Below are positions 16,404-25,969 of a DNA stretch of 35,879 nucleotides, in pieces. This DNA is from Methanobacteriota archaeon (GTDB lineage: Archaea > Methanobacteriota > Methanobacteria > Methanobacteriales > Methanobacteriaceae). Within the stretch, counting starts at the first letter, position 1, and each line of letters begins with the position of its first letter. Both the position numbers and the translations under genes were made by a program. The notes below the pieces were generated by a model. That model saw nothing but the letters and a program-made list of their open reading frames with translations. It had not been told where the DNA came from and ran no database searches. The DNA lies in the NCBI GenBank assembly GCA_023436175.1, contig JAEZKE010000058.1:1-35879 (forward strand), in the 5' to 3' direction.

Positions 16404-17078
16404 TTACTTTACTTTAGCAAGCACAGTACACGGAGCACTGTCAATCCCTTTGATCTGCCACGGGACAACAATTATACTTTTTAAGTCTTCATTTTTAACA
16501 TTGCTCAGCTTCATATCCTCAATTAAAAGCAGCGGTTCACCAAAATCATCACTCTTTTCAAAAGCATTTAAGTGTGCATCTTCTCCTGACTCTGGATTTT
16601 GATAACTGGACATGGAAACGCAGTCTATACCAATACATCGAACATTTTTAAGGTTCTTTCTTATGAAATAAACAACTTCGGGAGATATCCCCGGATTTTG
16701 AGTAAGATATTTTTCTGGATCATCCTCGTGGAATTTTTCAAATCCAGTACGGAATAAAATGCAATCTGCATCATTAAAATCTATTTTAGACATATCCCAG
16801 ATTTTTATAAGTTCATTTTTGCCTTTTGGAATATCAACAAGGATAGGATTATTAAAAGCAAGCTCATCAGGCTGGTACTCAGATATTATTTTACCATCTT
16901 CCACGAAATGACCTGGAGCATCTACATGTGTTCCAGAATGGTTTTCAACATTTATTAAATATGTATTATAACCCTTTCCATCCACAATCTGGTTATTATG
17001 AATAAATTCTGGATTTTTTAAACCTATATGGACGGGAGAAGTTTCCTCAAGCATGTAAGAAAGTGTTATATATCCCAT
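16404..17078 (-). CDS. Cyclase-family hydrolase (kynurenine formamidase-like)
   Basis: 224 residues. The metal-binding motif HSGTHVDAPGHF of the cyclase family (PF04199) is clear, with a later conserved CIGIDCVSM and a C-terminal AHLNAF-type segment. Members hydrolyse amides or lactones (for example N-formylkynurenine) using a divalent metal; the substrate here is unknown. Two ATG codons compete: the one at 17087 touches the AAGGAG site with no spacing, while the one at 17078 lies eight bases after it, so 17078 is preferred. No signal peptide, so cytosolic. It is convergent with the copper operon and stands alone on its strand. Confidence 0.88.
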   Translation of the reverse strand: MGYITLSYMLEETSPVHIGLKNPEFIHNNQIVDGKGYNTYLINVENHSGTHVDAPGHFVEDGKIISEYQPDELAFNNPILVDIPKGKNELIKIWDMSKIDFNDADCILFRTGFEKFHEDDPEKYLTQNPGISPEVVYFIRKNLKNVRCIGIDCVSMSSYQNPESGEDAHLNAFEKSDDFGEPLLLIEDMKLSNVKNEDLKSIIVVPWQIKGIDSAPCTVLAKVK

Positions 17079-17411
17079 GTTATGCATCTCCTTAACTTGA
17101 ATAACTGAATTTAAGATTTTTTTAAAATATATTATAACTTTAATTACAAATTAAAACATGAATTTTCTCCTTAATCTCAGTTTTATATTTTAAGATATCA
17201 ACAATATAATTTTAAGCCCTATCATTACAAAACAATTATTGAAGCTCTTTAAGATATTATATTCATTATTACTCTTTTTTATTCCAAATATATGCTCTTA
17301 AATGTTCTGTTTTCAAATACAATCACTTTAGATTTGAATTTTAAATTAGTAAATAATAAATTTTAATAAAAATATATAAATAATTAATAAAATCAAGGAG
17401 AGTGGAAGTTT
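17079..17411. other. AT-rich intergenic region between divergent genes
   Basis: No gene seen. It should contain promoters for both neighbours; TATA-like runs (AAAAATATATAAATAA) occur around 17367-17382, suitable for the gene at 17412. Confidence 0.45.
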
Positions 17412-17717
17412 ATGGCAATGTTTATGGCACACATGACCCATCCTGTTGAAGTATGTTACCTTGTTAATGAGGAGACGAAGAAGAAGCTTAAGGAGCATTC
17501 AAGCAAAAGAGAAGAACTCGCTAAAAAGCATGAAATTAAAATAATTTCTGCAGTGTATCCTCCACTGGAACATGAAATCTTTTATATAATAGATGCACCA
17601 TCTTTCAGGAATGTTGAATTGTATTTAAGAGAAATGGGCTTTGCACTATACAATAAAATCAAAATAAGGCATGTACAATCAATGGAAAAAGCTTTAGATA
17701 GGTTACAGGAACTATAA
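17412..17717 (+). CDS. Small protein of unknown function, possible alpha/beta dimeric barrel
   Basis: 101 residues, no membrane segment. The pattern of a first strand, a Lys-rich helix (ETKKKLKEHSSKREELAKKH), strands IKIISAVYP and EIFYIIDAP, a helix SFRNVELYLREMGF and a last strand NKIKIRHVQS fits a ferredoxin-like dimeric barrel of the DUF3303 or muconolactone-isomerase type. This is a fold guess and no function follows. AAGGAG lies 11 bases before the ATG; an internal Met at residue 3 could also serve. It has its own promoter-like region. Confidence 0.7.
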   Translation: MAMFMAHMTHPVEVCYLVNEETKKKLKEHSSKREELAKKHEIKIISAVYPPLEHEIFYIIDAPSFRNVELYLREMGFALYNKIKIRHVQSMEKALDRLQEL

Positions 17718-17787
17718 TTAGCGTTTCAATAAAATTACAAATTTATTTTTTAAATAGTTAATTTTACAGATTTTACATTACTTAATA

Positions 17788-17795
17788 CCCCCCCC
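17788..17795. repeat. Run of eight C in an AT-rich spacer
   Basis: An uninterrupted C8 tract between the gene ending at 17717 and the small basic ORF starting at 17849. Such a tract is out of character for this sequence and could be prone to slippage or sequencing error. Confidence 0.5.
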
Positions 17796-17848
17796 AAATG
17801 GTTAGCAATTCATTAAAACAAAGAAAAGAGAAATGAATAATAAGAAAC

Positions 17849-18010
17849 ATGTCCTTATTAAATGATTTAAAAAAGAAAACTAAAAGAAAGATCGAAAAAC
17901 AAGCTAAATACGAGTTAAGTAAAAAAAAGCGAAGATTGAACTGGAGAAGCATGACCAAAAAGGTGTTGAAAAATAGACAAAAAGAACTTAAAGGTATATT
18001 TAAAATTTAA
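17849..18010 (+). CDS. Small highly basic protein (53 residues)
   Basis: An ATG opens a frame of 53 codons to the stop at 18010. About 20 residues are Lys or Arg, with helix-forming stretches such as KKKTKRKIEKQAKYEL and SKKKRRLNWRSMTKK. It has no membrane segment. The composition suggests nucleic-acid or ribosome binding, but Lys-rich frames also arise by chance in A-rich DNA. A good ribosome site is missing (AAGAGAAATG is 17 bases away). It ends 12 bases before the convergent truD stop. I keep it as a possible gene. Confidence 0.45.
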   Translation: MSLLNDLKKKTKRKIEKQAKYELSKKKRRLNWRSMTKKVLKNRQKELKGIFKI

Positions 18011-18022
18011 AGAGTTTAAATC

Positions 18023-19288
18023 TTAAACAACCTCATTTTTCATTATTTCCCGTAAAACAGCTGTTGCATAACAGCCCTTTGGAATTGAAAACTCCACAAG
18101 AACCCCTTCATCAGTGGCCTTAGCAGAGGCATCCCATATTTTAAATCTAACTGCACGTCTCAGCCCGTGGCTTCCAAGTTTAGGCATTTTAGGGACTTTA
18201 AAATCTTCTGAAGTGACTCCTTCACCATCCATAACTTTTTGCTCCATTTCACCGAGTTTTCCACCAGCAAGTGGAACTTTACTTCCGAAAAGGGGTGCTG
18301 TAGGGTGAACTTCAAAGTTTTTAATTCTCTCATCGATGTCATCACCAAATTCATGAACTAAATGTTCTTCATTATCGATAATTATGTCACCTTCCACATA
18401 CCTATCGATTCCAAGTTTAACTCTCTCACTTACGGTTTTATTGAATAAAAAAGACTGATAAGCGTGGACAAACATTCTTCTTAAGGGTTTTGGAAGGCTT
18501 GATATAGCGCGCCTGTAAGAATGTTCTTCTACAGACTTAATATCATCTACATTTTTCTTTTTCATTTCCTTTAAAAGAGTTTTAAGCATCATTTTTTCAT
18601 ATCTCATGCTTCGTGGCATTTCTTCAAATGATTCTTCCCATTTTCCCTCATCATACAGTTGCCTTGGTTTTTTAATGTGTTCTGGCTCCTCTGCAAAAGG
18701 ATTCCCAATATACGAATCAACCACTTTCTTTAGATCATTCTCAAGTAAAGCTTTTCCAACAAGATGAGTATTGGATCTTTTTTTACCAAACCTCTGCCAG
18801 CCGTAATAATTAGGAACACCTCTTTTTGAGAGTTCTGCCAGTATTTCAGTTGCAGCTTCACTATCTTTTTCTGGATTATCTGTATCTCTTATAAGCAGGC
18901 GAAATTTGTTTCCTACAAGCTGTCCAATCCTTAATTTTTTCTCATTCTGCATTATCTTAAGTATATTCACTTTGTACAGTTTATCTCTTAATTTTTCAAT
19001 ATCTTCAACTTCTGAGTTTGAAACACATAACCACTGTCTTGTAACAGCTCTTTTATCTTTCATCCCTGCAAAACCCATTCTTTTCCTGTCCACGTGTAGT
19101 TCACGCGCCACGTCTAATACAACCTCAAGTGTATCTCTTCCAACTTTTTCAATGAAAAACCATGTATTTGGCCCTGTGCCGCTTGGCTCTGATTCTGGTA
19201 TTTCTTCCACATAAAAATCTTCGTATTTTGTCCTAATTTTTCCGCCAATTCCTTTTTGGTTGGTGATATAAGTTTCCGCATTAAGCAT
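18023..19288 (-). CDS. truD: tRNA pseudouridine(13) synthase
   Basis: 421 residues, the usual length of archaeal TruD. It converts uridine 13 of tRNAs to pseudouridine. The family motif GFAGMKDKRAVTRQW at 72-86 carries the catalytic aspartate D78. Other family features are the N-terminal GGKIRTKYEDFYVEEI, the N-F region near GNKFRLLIRDT, PNYYGWQRFGKKRSNTHLVG and the inserted TRUD domain. The start ATG has GGAG nine bases upstream. It is a single-gene unit facing the F390-synthetase-like gene on the same strand 133 bases upstream. Confidence 0.95.
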   Translation of the reverse strand: MLNAETYITNQKGIGGKIRTKYEDFYVEEIPESEPSGTGPNTWFFIEKVGRDTLEVVLDVARELHVDRKRMGFAGMKDKRAVTRQWLCVSNSEVEDIEKLRDKLYKVNILKIMQNEKKLRIGQLVGNKFRLLIRDTDNPEKDSEAATEILAELSKRGVPNYYGWQRFGKKRSNTHLVGKALLENDLKKVVDSYIGNPFAEEPEHIKKPRQLYDEGKWEESFEEMPRSMRYEKMMLKTLLKEMKKKNVDDIKSVEEHSYRRAISSLPKPLRRMFVHAYQSFLFNKTVSERVKLGIDRYVEGDIIIDNEEHLVHEFGDDIDERIKNFEVHPTAPLFGSKVPLAGGKLGEMEQKVMDGEGVTSEDFKVPKMPKLGSHGLRRAVRFKIWDASAKATDEGVLVEFSIPKGCYATAVLREIMKNEVV

Positions 19289-19421
19289 TAGTTTTTCTCC
19301 AGGTAATTTTTAAAACTGTAAAAAATTTAAAAATGAGTTTTTCTATTACTGTATGTTCTCACATTCAATATAAATAAAAATAATTTATTGTAATTTAAAA
19401 AATAATTCAGTTATCTAGATT

Positions 19422-20762
19422 TCACCGACGATCCACCAAACGCTTTGGTCTTCCCCTGATCTTGTAAAATTCAAGACCTTCAGGGCTAGTAAAATTAAAG
19501 ACTATATTAAATGTATCATCTGAATATGCCTGCTGAATACCCGGTTTAAATTTAAGGAAACTTTTAATAAAATTTTCACGGATCATGTCTTCATCACAAT
19601 TTGCAGTGTCGTTGCACTCCATGCTTACCCTCATTGTGGTTTCCATTTCATCCCCATATAAAAATGCCTCATACTCACCAGTTAGATATTCCATATTATC
19701 CTTCTGGAATACGCCCTGTTCTATATCAACTTTATTAAATGGATTTTCAGCCACCCAAACAGTTTCTGCTTCACGTTGTGGATTTAAAATTCGCATATGT
19801 GTCCTGCCGCATTTACATTTTTCTCTGCTTACAACCACAGTAGTATCTTCGGTATCATAATTCAAAAGAAGAGTTCCAGTCTTTTCACCAGGCGGTAAGA
19901 GAGTTGTTAAAACTATTCTACCGCATTCACCATCACCTACAAAGTCTTTAAGCTGGGGATTATACATATCAAGATGTACAAGATCTTCAGGCACGTGTAA
20001 ACCTGCTTTTACATAACATTCTCCGCACATAGTCCCCTCAGTACTTCCATAAATGTTATAGACCGGTACATCCCATATTTCTTCAAGATATGATCTTGAT
20101 TCTTCTGCAAAGCTTTCACCACCGACAATTAAATGTTTAATGCTGGACTCTTGAGGCAGGATTCCCTCTGCTTCCATTCGCCTTGCAAGACGTAGAAGTT
20201 TGAATATACTCCCCACTATACCCGTAGGCAGATAATTTTTTATTATACGGACTGGAAATGTACATTTACCTTCAGGAATGATTGCCATTCCTATTTTTTG
20301 AGCTGCCAATGTCATAGTGTTGGCTCCTACATTCATTCCATAGGAAGCGCAGACCACTACCCGATCTCCACGTCCAAAACACTGCGACACAAATGAACGA
20401 GCATATTTTTCAGCATATCTGTTCCAGTCGTCCCATGTAAGAAAGAAAGATTTAGGTACACCACTGGTTCCACTCGTTTCATGAATTGTGTATATATCCT
20501 TCCAATCCATACATTTAAATTCAAAATTCTCTGTCTCTGGAGGCTGTTTTTTCCTTAATGTTTTACTGGTTATTATAGGTAGTTCCCTTAAATCTTCATG
20601 GGATTTAATATCTGATGTGTTTATCTGGTTTTCTTTAAACCATTTTCTGTAAAAAGGGGAATATTTATAGGCATATTCAATTGTATATTTAATACGTTCT
20701 TCAACAAGGGCATCAAGGTCATCTCGATCCATCATTTCTATTTCCCCATTGAAATACCTCAT
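19422..20762 (-). CDS. Coenzyme F390 synthetase-like adenylate-forming enzyme
   Basis: 446 residues, a PaaK-type acyl-adenylate/AMP-binding enzyme. The nucleotide motif TSGTSGVPK is at 96-104; NIYGSTEGTMCGE and the metal-binding-like CKCGRTHMRIL follow. The overall sequence (MRYFNGEIEMMDRDDLDAL, HSPFYRKW-like start, VVVCASYGMNVGANTM) fits the methanogen F390 synthetase, which links AMP or GMP to coenzyme F420 under oxidative stress (gene called ftsA in Methanothermobacter). Several paralogues exist in these genomes, so the exact substrate is uncertain. AGGAGG lies eight bases before the ATG at 20762; the open frame extends 51 bases further without a good start. Confidence 0.85.
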   Translation of the reverse strand: MRYFNGEIEMMDRDDLDALVEERIKYTIEYAYKYSPFYRKWFKENQINTSDIKSHEDLRELPIITSKTLRKKQPPETENFEFKCMDWKDIYTIHETSGTSGVPKSFFLTWDDWNRYAEKYARSFVSQCFGRGDRVVVCASYGMNVGANTMTLAAQKIGMAIIPEGKCTFPVRIIKNYLPTGIVGSIFKLLRLARRMEAEGILPQESSIKHLIVGGESFAEESRSYLEEIWDVPVYNIYGSTEGTMCGECYVKAGLHVPEDLVHLDMYNPQLKDFVGDGECGRIVLTTLLPPGEKTGTLLLNYDTEDTTVVVSREKCKCGRTHMRILNPQREAETVWVAENPFNKVDIEQGVFQKDNMEYLTGEYEAFLYGDEMETTMRVSMECNDTANCDEDMIRENFIKSFLKFKPGIQQAYSDDTFNIVFNFTSPEGLEFYKIRGRPKRLVDRR

Positions 20763-21217
20763 AATAATCCTCCTATTTATCTTTTTTGGAGTATTTCCTG
20801 CAAAAAATACCAATACACGGTAAATTTAACCATGTATTTGACATTCACCAATAATTAAGATCAATATCTTACGTTTTTATTTTCTTATGGGATAACTACC
20901 AAAATTTACCTAATTTGAAATTATGTTAATACTATGTCCAAATTAACTTATTAATATGAGGATTGGTGAGATTTAAATAACCTTAAAATAGCAAAATATA
21001 TTAAGTTTTGAGGTATTGAAAAACCCAAATAAATAAGATATTACATATTACAGCTTATTTTGTCTGGATTGTATTTTAAAAATATTCCAGTATTATTTTA
21101 TGTTTTAAAAACCATAATTATAATAAATTTCAATTAATGATTAACAACAAATTTTGGGTGTTTAAAGACAATTTACGATATGACTGAATCTTTAAAAAAT
21201 TCAGCTTGCGTGTAACC
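20763..21217. other. Intergenic region between divergent genes
   Basis: No gene seen. TCACCAAT (20845-20852) and its complement ATTGGTGA (20962-20969) form an 8-base inverted repeat 109 bases apart. A small hairpin CTGAAT / ATTCAG (21184-21189 / 21199-21204) lies just before the ATPase start. Confidence 0.45.
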
Positions 21218-23980
21218 ATGAATGAAAATAATTCATCTTTAGAAGAGTCAGATATTTATAAACCATCTCCTGAAGAAATATATTCTATACTGGACACATC
21301 ACCAAATGGTTTAAATGAAGATGAAGCTCAAGCAAGGCTTAAAAAATATGGTCCAAATCAAATCGAAGAAGTTAAGAAAACGCCATTGATTTTCAAGTTT
21401 TTAGAGAACTTTTACAATATACTTGCCATTCTTCTATGGGCTGCGAGCATATTGGCTTTTATTTCAGGGACTCCCCAATTAGGATTTGCAATTATTGGAG
21501 TAATCATAATAAATGCCATTTTCAGCTTCTGGCAGGAATATCAAGCAGAAAAGGCAACAGAAGCCCTTAAAAAAATTCTTCCTTCAATTGCAAATGTAAT
21601 AAGAGAAGGTAAAGAAAAGGAAAAAGTTACAGCAGAGTTAGTGCCTGGAGATCTGATTATACTCGATGAAGGTGACAATATTTCGGCAGATGCAAGACTT
21701 GTAGAAGCATCTCAATTTAAGGTAGACAATTCTACACTTACTGGGGAATCGAGACCTATACGTAAAACTCCTGAAGGTATGAGCGGTGAAGGCCATGCCT
21801 TTATTGAGATGCATAACCTTATTTTTGCAGGTACCAGCGTAACATCTGGGGCTGGAAGGGCTGTAATTTTTTCAACCGGGAGAACTACTGAATTCAGTAA
21901 AATTGCATCTCTAACTCAAACTGTAAAAGAAGTGCAAAGTCCTCTTCAAATAGAAATAAACAAAGTGGCGCGATTAATAGCCATTATAGCTATTTTAATG
22001 GGTGTAACGCTGTTTGGAGTTAATATACTTGTTTTAAATCTTCCTTTAACCATTGCATTTCTTTTTGCCATAGGCTTAACTGTTGCAAATGTTCCAGAAG
22101 GTCTTCTTCCTACTGTAACCCTTGCACTTGCTGCGGCTGCCAGGAAGATGGTCAGTAAAAATGCACTCATAAAACGTCTTTCCAGTGTTGAAACCCTCGG
22201 CTCTACAACCATAATATGTACAGATAAAACAGGGACACTTACCAAAAATGAAATGACCGTCCGTAAAATCTGGATACCTGATGAATTAATTGATGTAACT
22301 GGAGCGGGGTACGTTCCTGAGGGTAAGTTTCTATATAGAAATAAGGAAATATCCTACAAGGAAATGAAAGAACTTGAACTGATTATGAGGACGTCAGCAT
22401 TTTGTAATGATGCCAAATTAATTAAACCTCAAGGTAATGATAAAAAATGGAAAATATTAGGGGATCCTACAGAGGCATCACTACTTGTCGCAGCCTGTAA
22501 AAGCGGTTTTAATGTTGAAAAAGAGATAAAAAGAATTCCAAGAATAATTGAACTCCCATTTGATTCCGTACGTAAATCAATGAGTTCTATACATCAAAAA
22601 GGAGATAAAAAGGTTGCCTACATTAAAGGAGCACCTAAAAAGATAATTTTTTTAAGCAATAAAATTTCCGAGGATGGGAAAATTAGACCTCTCCCCGAGG
22701 AAGAAAAAGAAAAAATAATTAAAATACATGATGAACTTGCAAAAGAAGGTCTTAGAATACTTGCAATGGCATATAAAAATTTACCCAATGATTTTACTGA
22801 TTATAGGCCTGAAACTGTTGAAAATGATATGATATTTCTTGGAATGATGGCAATGCAGGATCCTCCGCGTCCAGAAGTTTATAGGGCTGTAGAACAGTGC
22901 CATCGTGCTGGAATTCGTATTATAATGATAACTGGAGATTATGGACTTACAGCACGATCTATAGGGGAAGAAATTGGTATTGTAAGTGGTGATTGTGAGG
23001 TAGTAAAAGGAAAAGAAATCAGTGCAATGTACGATGAACAAATTATGCAATTACTCAGTTCAGGTTGTGACGTAATATTTGCAAGGGCTGTTCCAGAACA
23101 TAAGATGAGAATCGCATCTATTCTTGAAGAAGAGGATGAAATTGTCGCGATGACTGGGGATGGCGTAAATGACGCTCCAGCACTTAGAAAAGCTGATATA
23201 GGAGTTGCAATGGGAATAACAGGCACTGATGTAGCTAAAGAAGCTTCTGACATGATTTTAACTGATGATAATTTTGCAACCATTGTATCTGCCATAAAAG
23301 AAGGCAGAACAATCTATGAAAACATAAGAAAATTTATAACTTATATTTTTTCCCACGAAACTGCTGAAATCATACCATTTGTACTTACAGCCATATTTGC
23401 CATTCCTCTTCCAATTACAGTTATGCAAATACTCGCAATAGATTTAGGAACAGATACCCTTCCTGCAATTGCGCTTGGAAGAGGGCCTCCCGAATCTGAT
23501 GTAATGAAAAGGCCGCCGAGACCAAGAAAAGAAAGGCTTTTGAATTTACCTGTGGTCCTCAGAGGTTACGTCTTCCTTGGATTAATTGAAGCAGTGCTTG
23601 TGATATCTGGATATTTCTGGGTACTCTACGGTGGCGGATGGTACTTTGGACAACCCCTCCCCTTTTCAGACCCGTTATATATCAAAGCCACCACAATTGT
23701 CTTCGTTGGTATCGTAATGGGCCAGATAGGAAACCTGTTGACAATTCAGACCACAAGAACATCGGTCTTTAAAATTGGAGTTTTTAAGAATAACTGGATA
23801 ATAAGAGGAATCATATTTGAAGTTGCCATAGTACTGGCGATCCTTTATATACCTCAACTGCAGGGCATATTTGGAACTGCTCCACTTGGAATAATAGAAT
23901 GGTTATATGTAATTACATTTATTCCAATTATGTTCTTTGCTGATGAATTAAGGAAATATGCAATCAGACGTTTAAAATAA
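21218..23980 (+). CDS. Na,K-ATPase-like P-type (IIC) cation pump
   Basis: 920 residues from the ATG at 21218 (a TTG at 21206 would add four). It has TGES (175-178), phosphorylation D336 in DKTGTLT, KGAPKK and GDGVNDAP. VPEGLLPTVT in helix 4 and LAIDLGTDTLPAI in helix 6 are hallmarks of the IIC group (animal Na,K- and H,K-ATPases) rather than Ca pumps. In helix 5 the animal SNIPE sequence is replaced by HETAE (H713, E714, E717), which adds charge at the ion site; D742 and D746 in helix 6 are kept. No beta subunit gene is visible. The start lacks a ribosome site and may be leaderless. It begins a cation-transport island; ion specificity is not proven. Confidence 0.92.
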   Translation: MNENNSSLEESDIYKPSPEEIYSILDTSPNGLNEDEAQARLKKYGPNQIEEVKKTPLIFKFLENFYNILAILLWAASILAFISGTPQLGFAIIGVIIINAIFSFWQEYQAEKATEALKKILPSIANVIREGKEKEKVTAELVPGDLIILDEGDNISADARLVEASQFKVDNSTLTGESRPIRKTPEGMSGEGHAFIEMHNLIFAGTSVTSGAGRAVIFSTGRTTEFSKIASLTQTVKEVQSPLQIEINKVARLIAIIAILMGVTLFGVNILVLNLPLTIAFLFAIGLTVANVPEGLLPTVTLALAAAARKMVSKNALIKRLSSVETLGSTTIICTDKTGTLTKNEMTVRKIWIPDELIDVTGAGYVPEGKFLYRNKEISYKEMKELELIMRTSAFCNDAKLIKPQGNDKKWKILGDPTEASLLVAACKSGFNVEKEIKRIPRIIELPFDSVRKSMSSIHQKGDKKVAYIKGAPKKIIFLSNKISEDGKIRPLPEEEKEKIIKIHDELAKEGLRILAMAYKNLPNDFTDYRPETVENDMIFLGMMAMQDPPRPEVYRAVEQCHRAGIRIIMITGDYGLTARSIGEEIGIVSGDCEVVKGKEISAMYDEQIMQLLSSGCDVIFARAVPEHKMRIASILEEEDEIVAMTGDGVNDAPALRKADIGVAMGITGTDVAKEASDMILTDDNFATIVSAIKEGRTIYENIRKFITYIFSHETAEIIPFVLTAIFAIPLPITVMQILAIDLGTDTLPAIALGRGPPESDVMKRPPRPRKERLLNLPVVLRGYVFLGLIEAVLVISGYFWVLYGGGWYFGQPLPFSDPLYIKATTIVFVGIVMGQIGNLLTIQTTRTSVFKIGVFKNNWIIRGIIFEVAIVLAILYIPQLQGIFGTAPLGIIEWLYVITFIPIMFFADELRKYAIRRLK

Positions 23981-24114
23981 CTTTTATTTTCTTTTAAAAA
24001 CACATATACTCACAACATATCATTCTCGATTATATGTAAATTTTCAAATAAACCAAAATATTATAGTAATGATTAAATTTATATGCTCTGCCGAAAATTA
24101 TATATACGGTATCA

Positions 24115-25548
24115 ATGATTGGTCAACTGAGAAAAAAAGATTTATTTGTAATATTAGAGCAATTAGGCTTAATAATGATTGGTATTGGTGTAGTAACTTT
24201 AACACCAATATTTGTTGCCTTAATTTATAATGAAGGTAATTATATCTCTTTTTTAATTCCATCAGGATTTTCAATTTTAGTAGGTTACATTCTCAGAAGA
24301 TCTCTCAGAGGTAAAAATAGAAGAATGGGACTTAAGCATGGTATGATGATAGCTGCCCTTGCATGGCTTTGGGCAGCTCTAATTGGAAGCCTTATATTAA
24401 TGCAAGCTGCCCACGTTGATTTTTTAAATGCTTATTTTGAAAGTATGTCCGCATGGACAACTACAGGACTCACGATATTAAATGTCGAAACTGTTCCCAA
24501 GTCTGTTTTATTTTTAAGAAGCATTGCACAATGGATCGGTGGGCTTGGAGTTGTTATTGTTGTTATAGGGATTTTAATACGCCCAGGAACATCTGCTTCA
24601 AAGTTATATAAATCCGAAGCAAGAGAAGAAAAAATTAAACCGAGTATCACAGGCACTGTGAAAACTATATGGTGGATTTATCTGTTTTATACTATTTTTG
24701 GTGTTATTTTATATGTTCTTGCAGGAATGTCCTTATTCGATGCTATAAACACTACCATGACTAATTTATCAACTGGAGGTATGTCAGTTTATAACAATAA
24801 CATTGGGGGATTTCACAACAATTTAATTAATATAATAACTATGGTTATCATGATTATTGGAGCTACAAGCTTCCTTGTCCATTATAGAGTTCTAAAGGGC
24901 AAAGTAAAAGATATGATACGCGATATCCAGTTTCAGGCAATGCTCATTATAATTTTTATATTTTCCGCCCTTGTAATTGTAAATACAAATCTTACCACTA
25001 TGGATGCTATTTTTCATGTGATATCTGCCATTACATGTACTGGATCCAGTATCCCACCCACAAGTGCCCAAGTAGCATGGCCACAATACATGAAAATAAT
25101 CCTCATAGCAGCAATGATAATTGGAGGTTCAGCAGGTTCAACTTCAGGTGCAGTGAAACTTATAAGGATCGTTACCGTTCTAAAAGGGTATTATTGGGAG
25201 CTTTTAAGAATAATAGCACCTGCAGGTTCAGTTATACCTAAAAAAATATCTGGAAAACCTGTAACCGATGTAGAAGTTAGAGAAGCATCATCTTATACAT
25301 TTATTTATCTTCTTTTCATATTCATAAGCTGGCTTGTATTTGTATCTTACGGGTATGATGCCCTAAACTCATTATACGAAATTATATCCGCACAGGGGAA
25401 CGTTGGGCTTTCAATGGGAATTACATCCCCAACAATGCCCCAAATTCCTCAAATTTTCCTGATATTTAACATGTGGATTGGGCGAATTGAAATAATCCCA
25501 GTACTTGTTTTAGTAAGGGCAACATTAGGTGCATTAAAGAGATTTTAA
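24115..25548 (+). CDS. trkH: TrkH-type K+ uptake channel subunit 1
   Basis: 477 residues, membrane protein of the TrkH/KtrB family. The four pore-loop glycines of the K+ filter can be picked out: SAWTTTGLTIL, NLSTGGMSVY, ITCTGSSIPP and QGNVGLSMG. The third loop has TCTGSS where the second TrkH in the window has TTTGLQ. It follows the IIC pump by 134 bases. No ribosome site is visible before the ATG; alignment with the other TrkH supports this start. TATA-like sequences at 24076-24084 and 24098-24106 suggest a very short leader. It has no TrkA next to it; the trkA at 28928 may serve both channels (inference). Confidence 0.92.
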   Translation: MIGQLRKKDLFVILEQLGLIMIGIGVVTLTPIFVALIYNEGNYISFLIPSGFSILVGYILRRSLRGKNRRMGLKHGMMIAALAWLWAALIGSLILMQAAHVDFLNAYFESMSAWTTTGLTILNVETVPKSVLFLRSIAQWIGGLGVVIVVIGILIRPGTSASKLYKSEAREEKIKPSITGTVKTIWWIYLFYTIFGVILYVLAGMSLFDAINTTMTNLSTGGMSVYNNNIGGFHNNLINIITMVIMIIGATSFLVHYRVLKGKVKDMIRDIQFQAMLIIIFIFSALVIVNTNLTTMDAIFHVISAITCTGSSIPPTSAQVAWPQYMKIILIAAMIIGGSAGSTSGAVKLIRIVTVLKGYYWELLRIIAPAGSVIPKKISGKPVTDVEVREASSYTFIYLLFIFISWLVFVSYGYDALNSLYEIISAQGNVGLSMGITSPTMPQIPQIFLIFNMWIGRIEIIPVLVLVRATLGALKRF

Positions 25549-25635
25549 TTTTTTTTATGTCTGAAATTAATTCTAAGAATTAATGCAAAAGGAATACCAT
25601 CCATTGTAAGTAATACCTAAAATAGAATAATTAGC

Positions 25636-25776
25636 ATGAATGATGACGGCAAATCTAAAGATCAAAAAAGAATGGAAAAACGAACAGCAGTTCAAATAAT
25701 AATCGCCTGCATTATTCTTTTTATAATTGTCGTCATAATAGGTTATCTACTGCGTGCAGGGGCCATATACAAATAA
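25636..25776 (+). CDS. Single-span membrane peptide (46 residues)
   Basis: A short frame with a charged N-terminus (MNDDGKSKDQKRMEKR) and one hydrophobic helix at about 19-39 (QIIIACIILFIIVVIIGYLL), ending RAGAIYK. The charge pattern puts the N-terminus in the cytosol. It lies between TrkH and the P3A pump on the same strand. It lacks a clear ribosome site (ATTAGC before ATG). By position it could be a small regulatory subunit like KdpF or FXYD proteins, but this is only inferred and the gene itself is not certain. Confidence 0.5.
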   Translation: MNDDGKSKDQKRMEKRTAVQIIIACIILFIIVVIIGYLLRAGAIYK

Positions 25777-25969
25777 TTCAGGGCATACATTAATTTTACA
25801 TAAGAATTACTTAATTAAATAGTAATAATTTGTTTGTTTATATTGTTATCAATCTATATGAACTGATTATAACTAACATCAATTATTCTATTAGAACTAT
25901 AGAAATAAGGGCTTAAGACCCTTTAAAAAGAAGAAAATATTATTAATGTAATTTAACATAATATAAAAC

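Noticed and set aside
20845..20969. TCACCAAT / ATTGGTGA inverted repeat between the F390-synthetase-like gene and the IIC pump
   Set aside because: Arms of eight bases 109 bases apart are too short and too distant to support a defined site.
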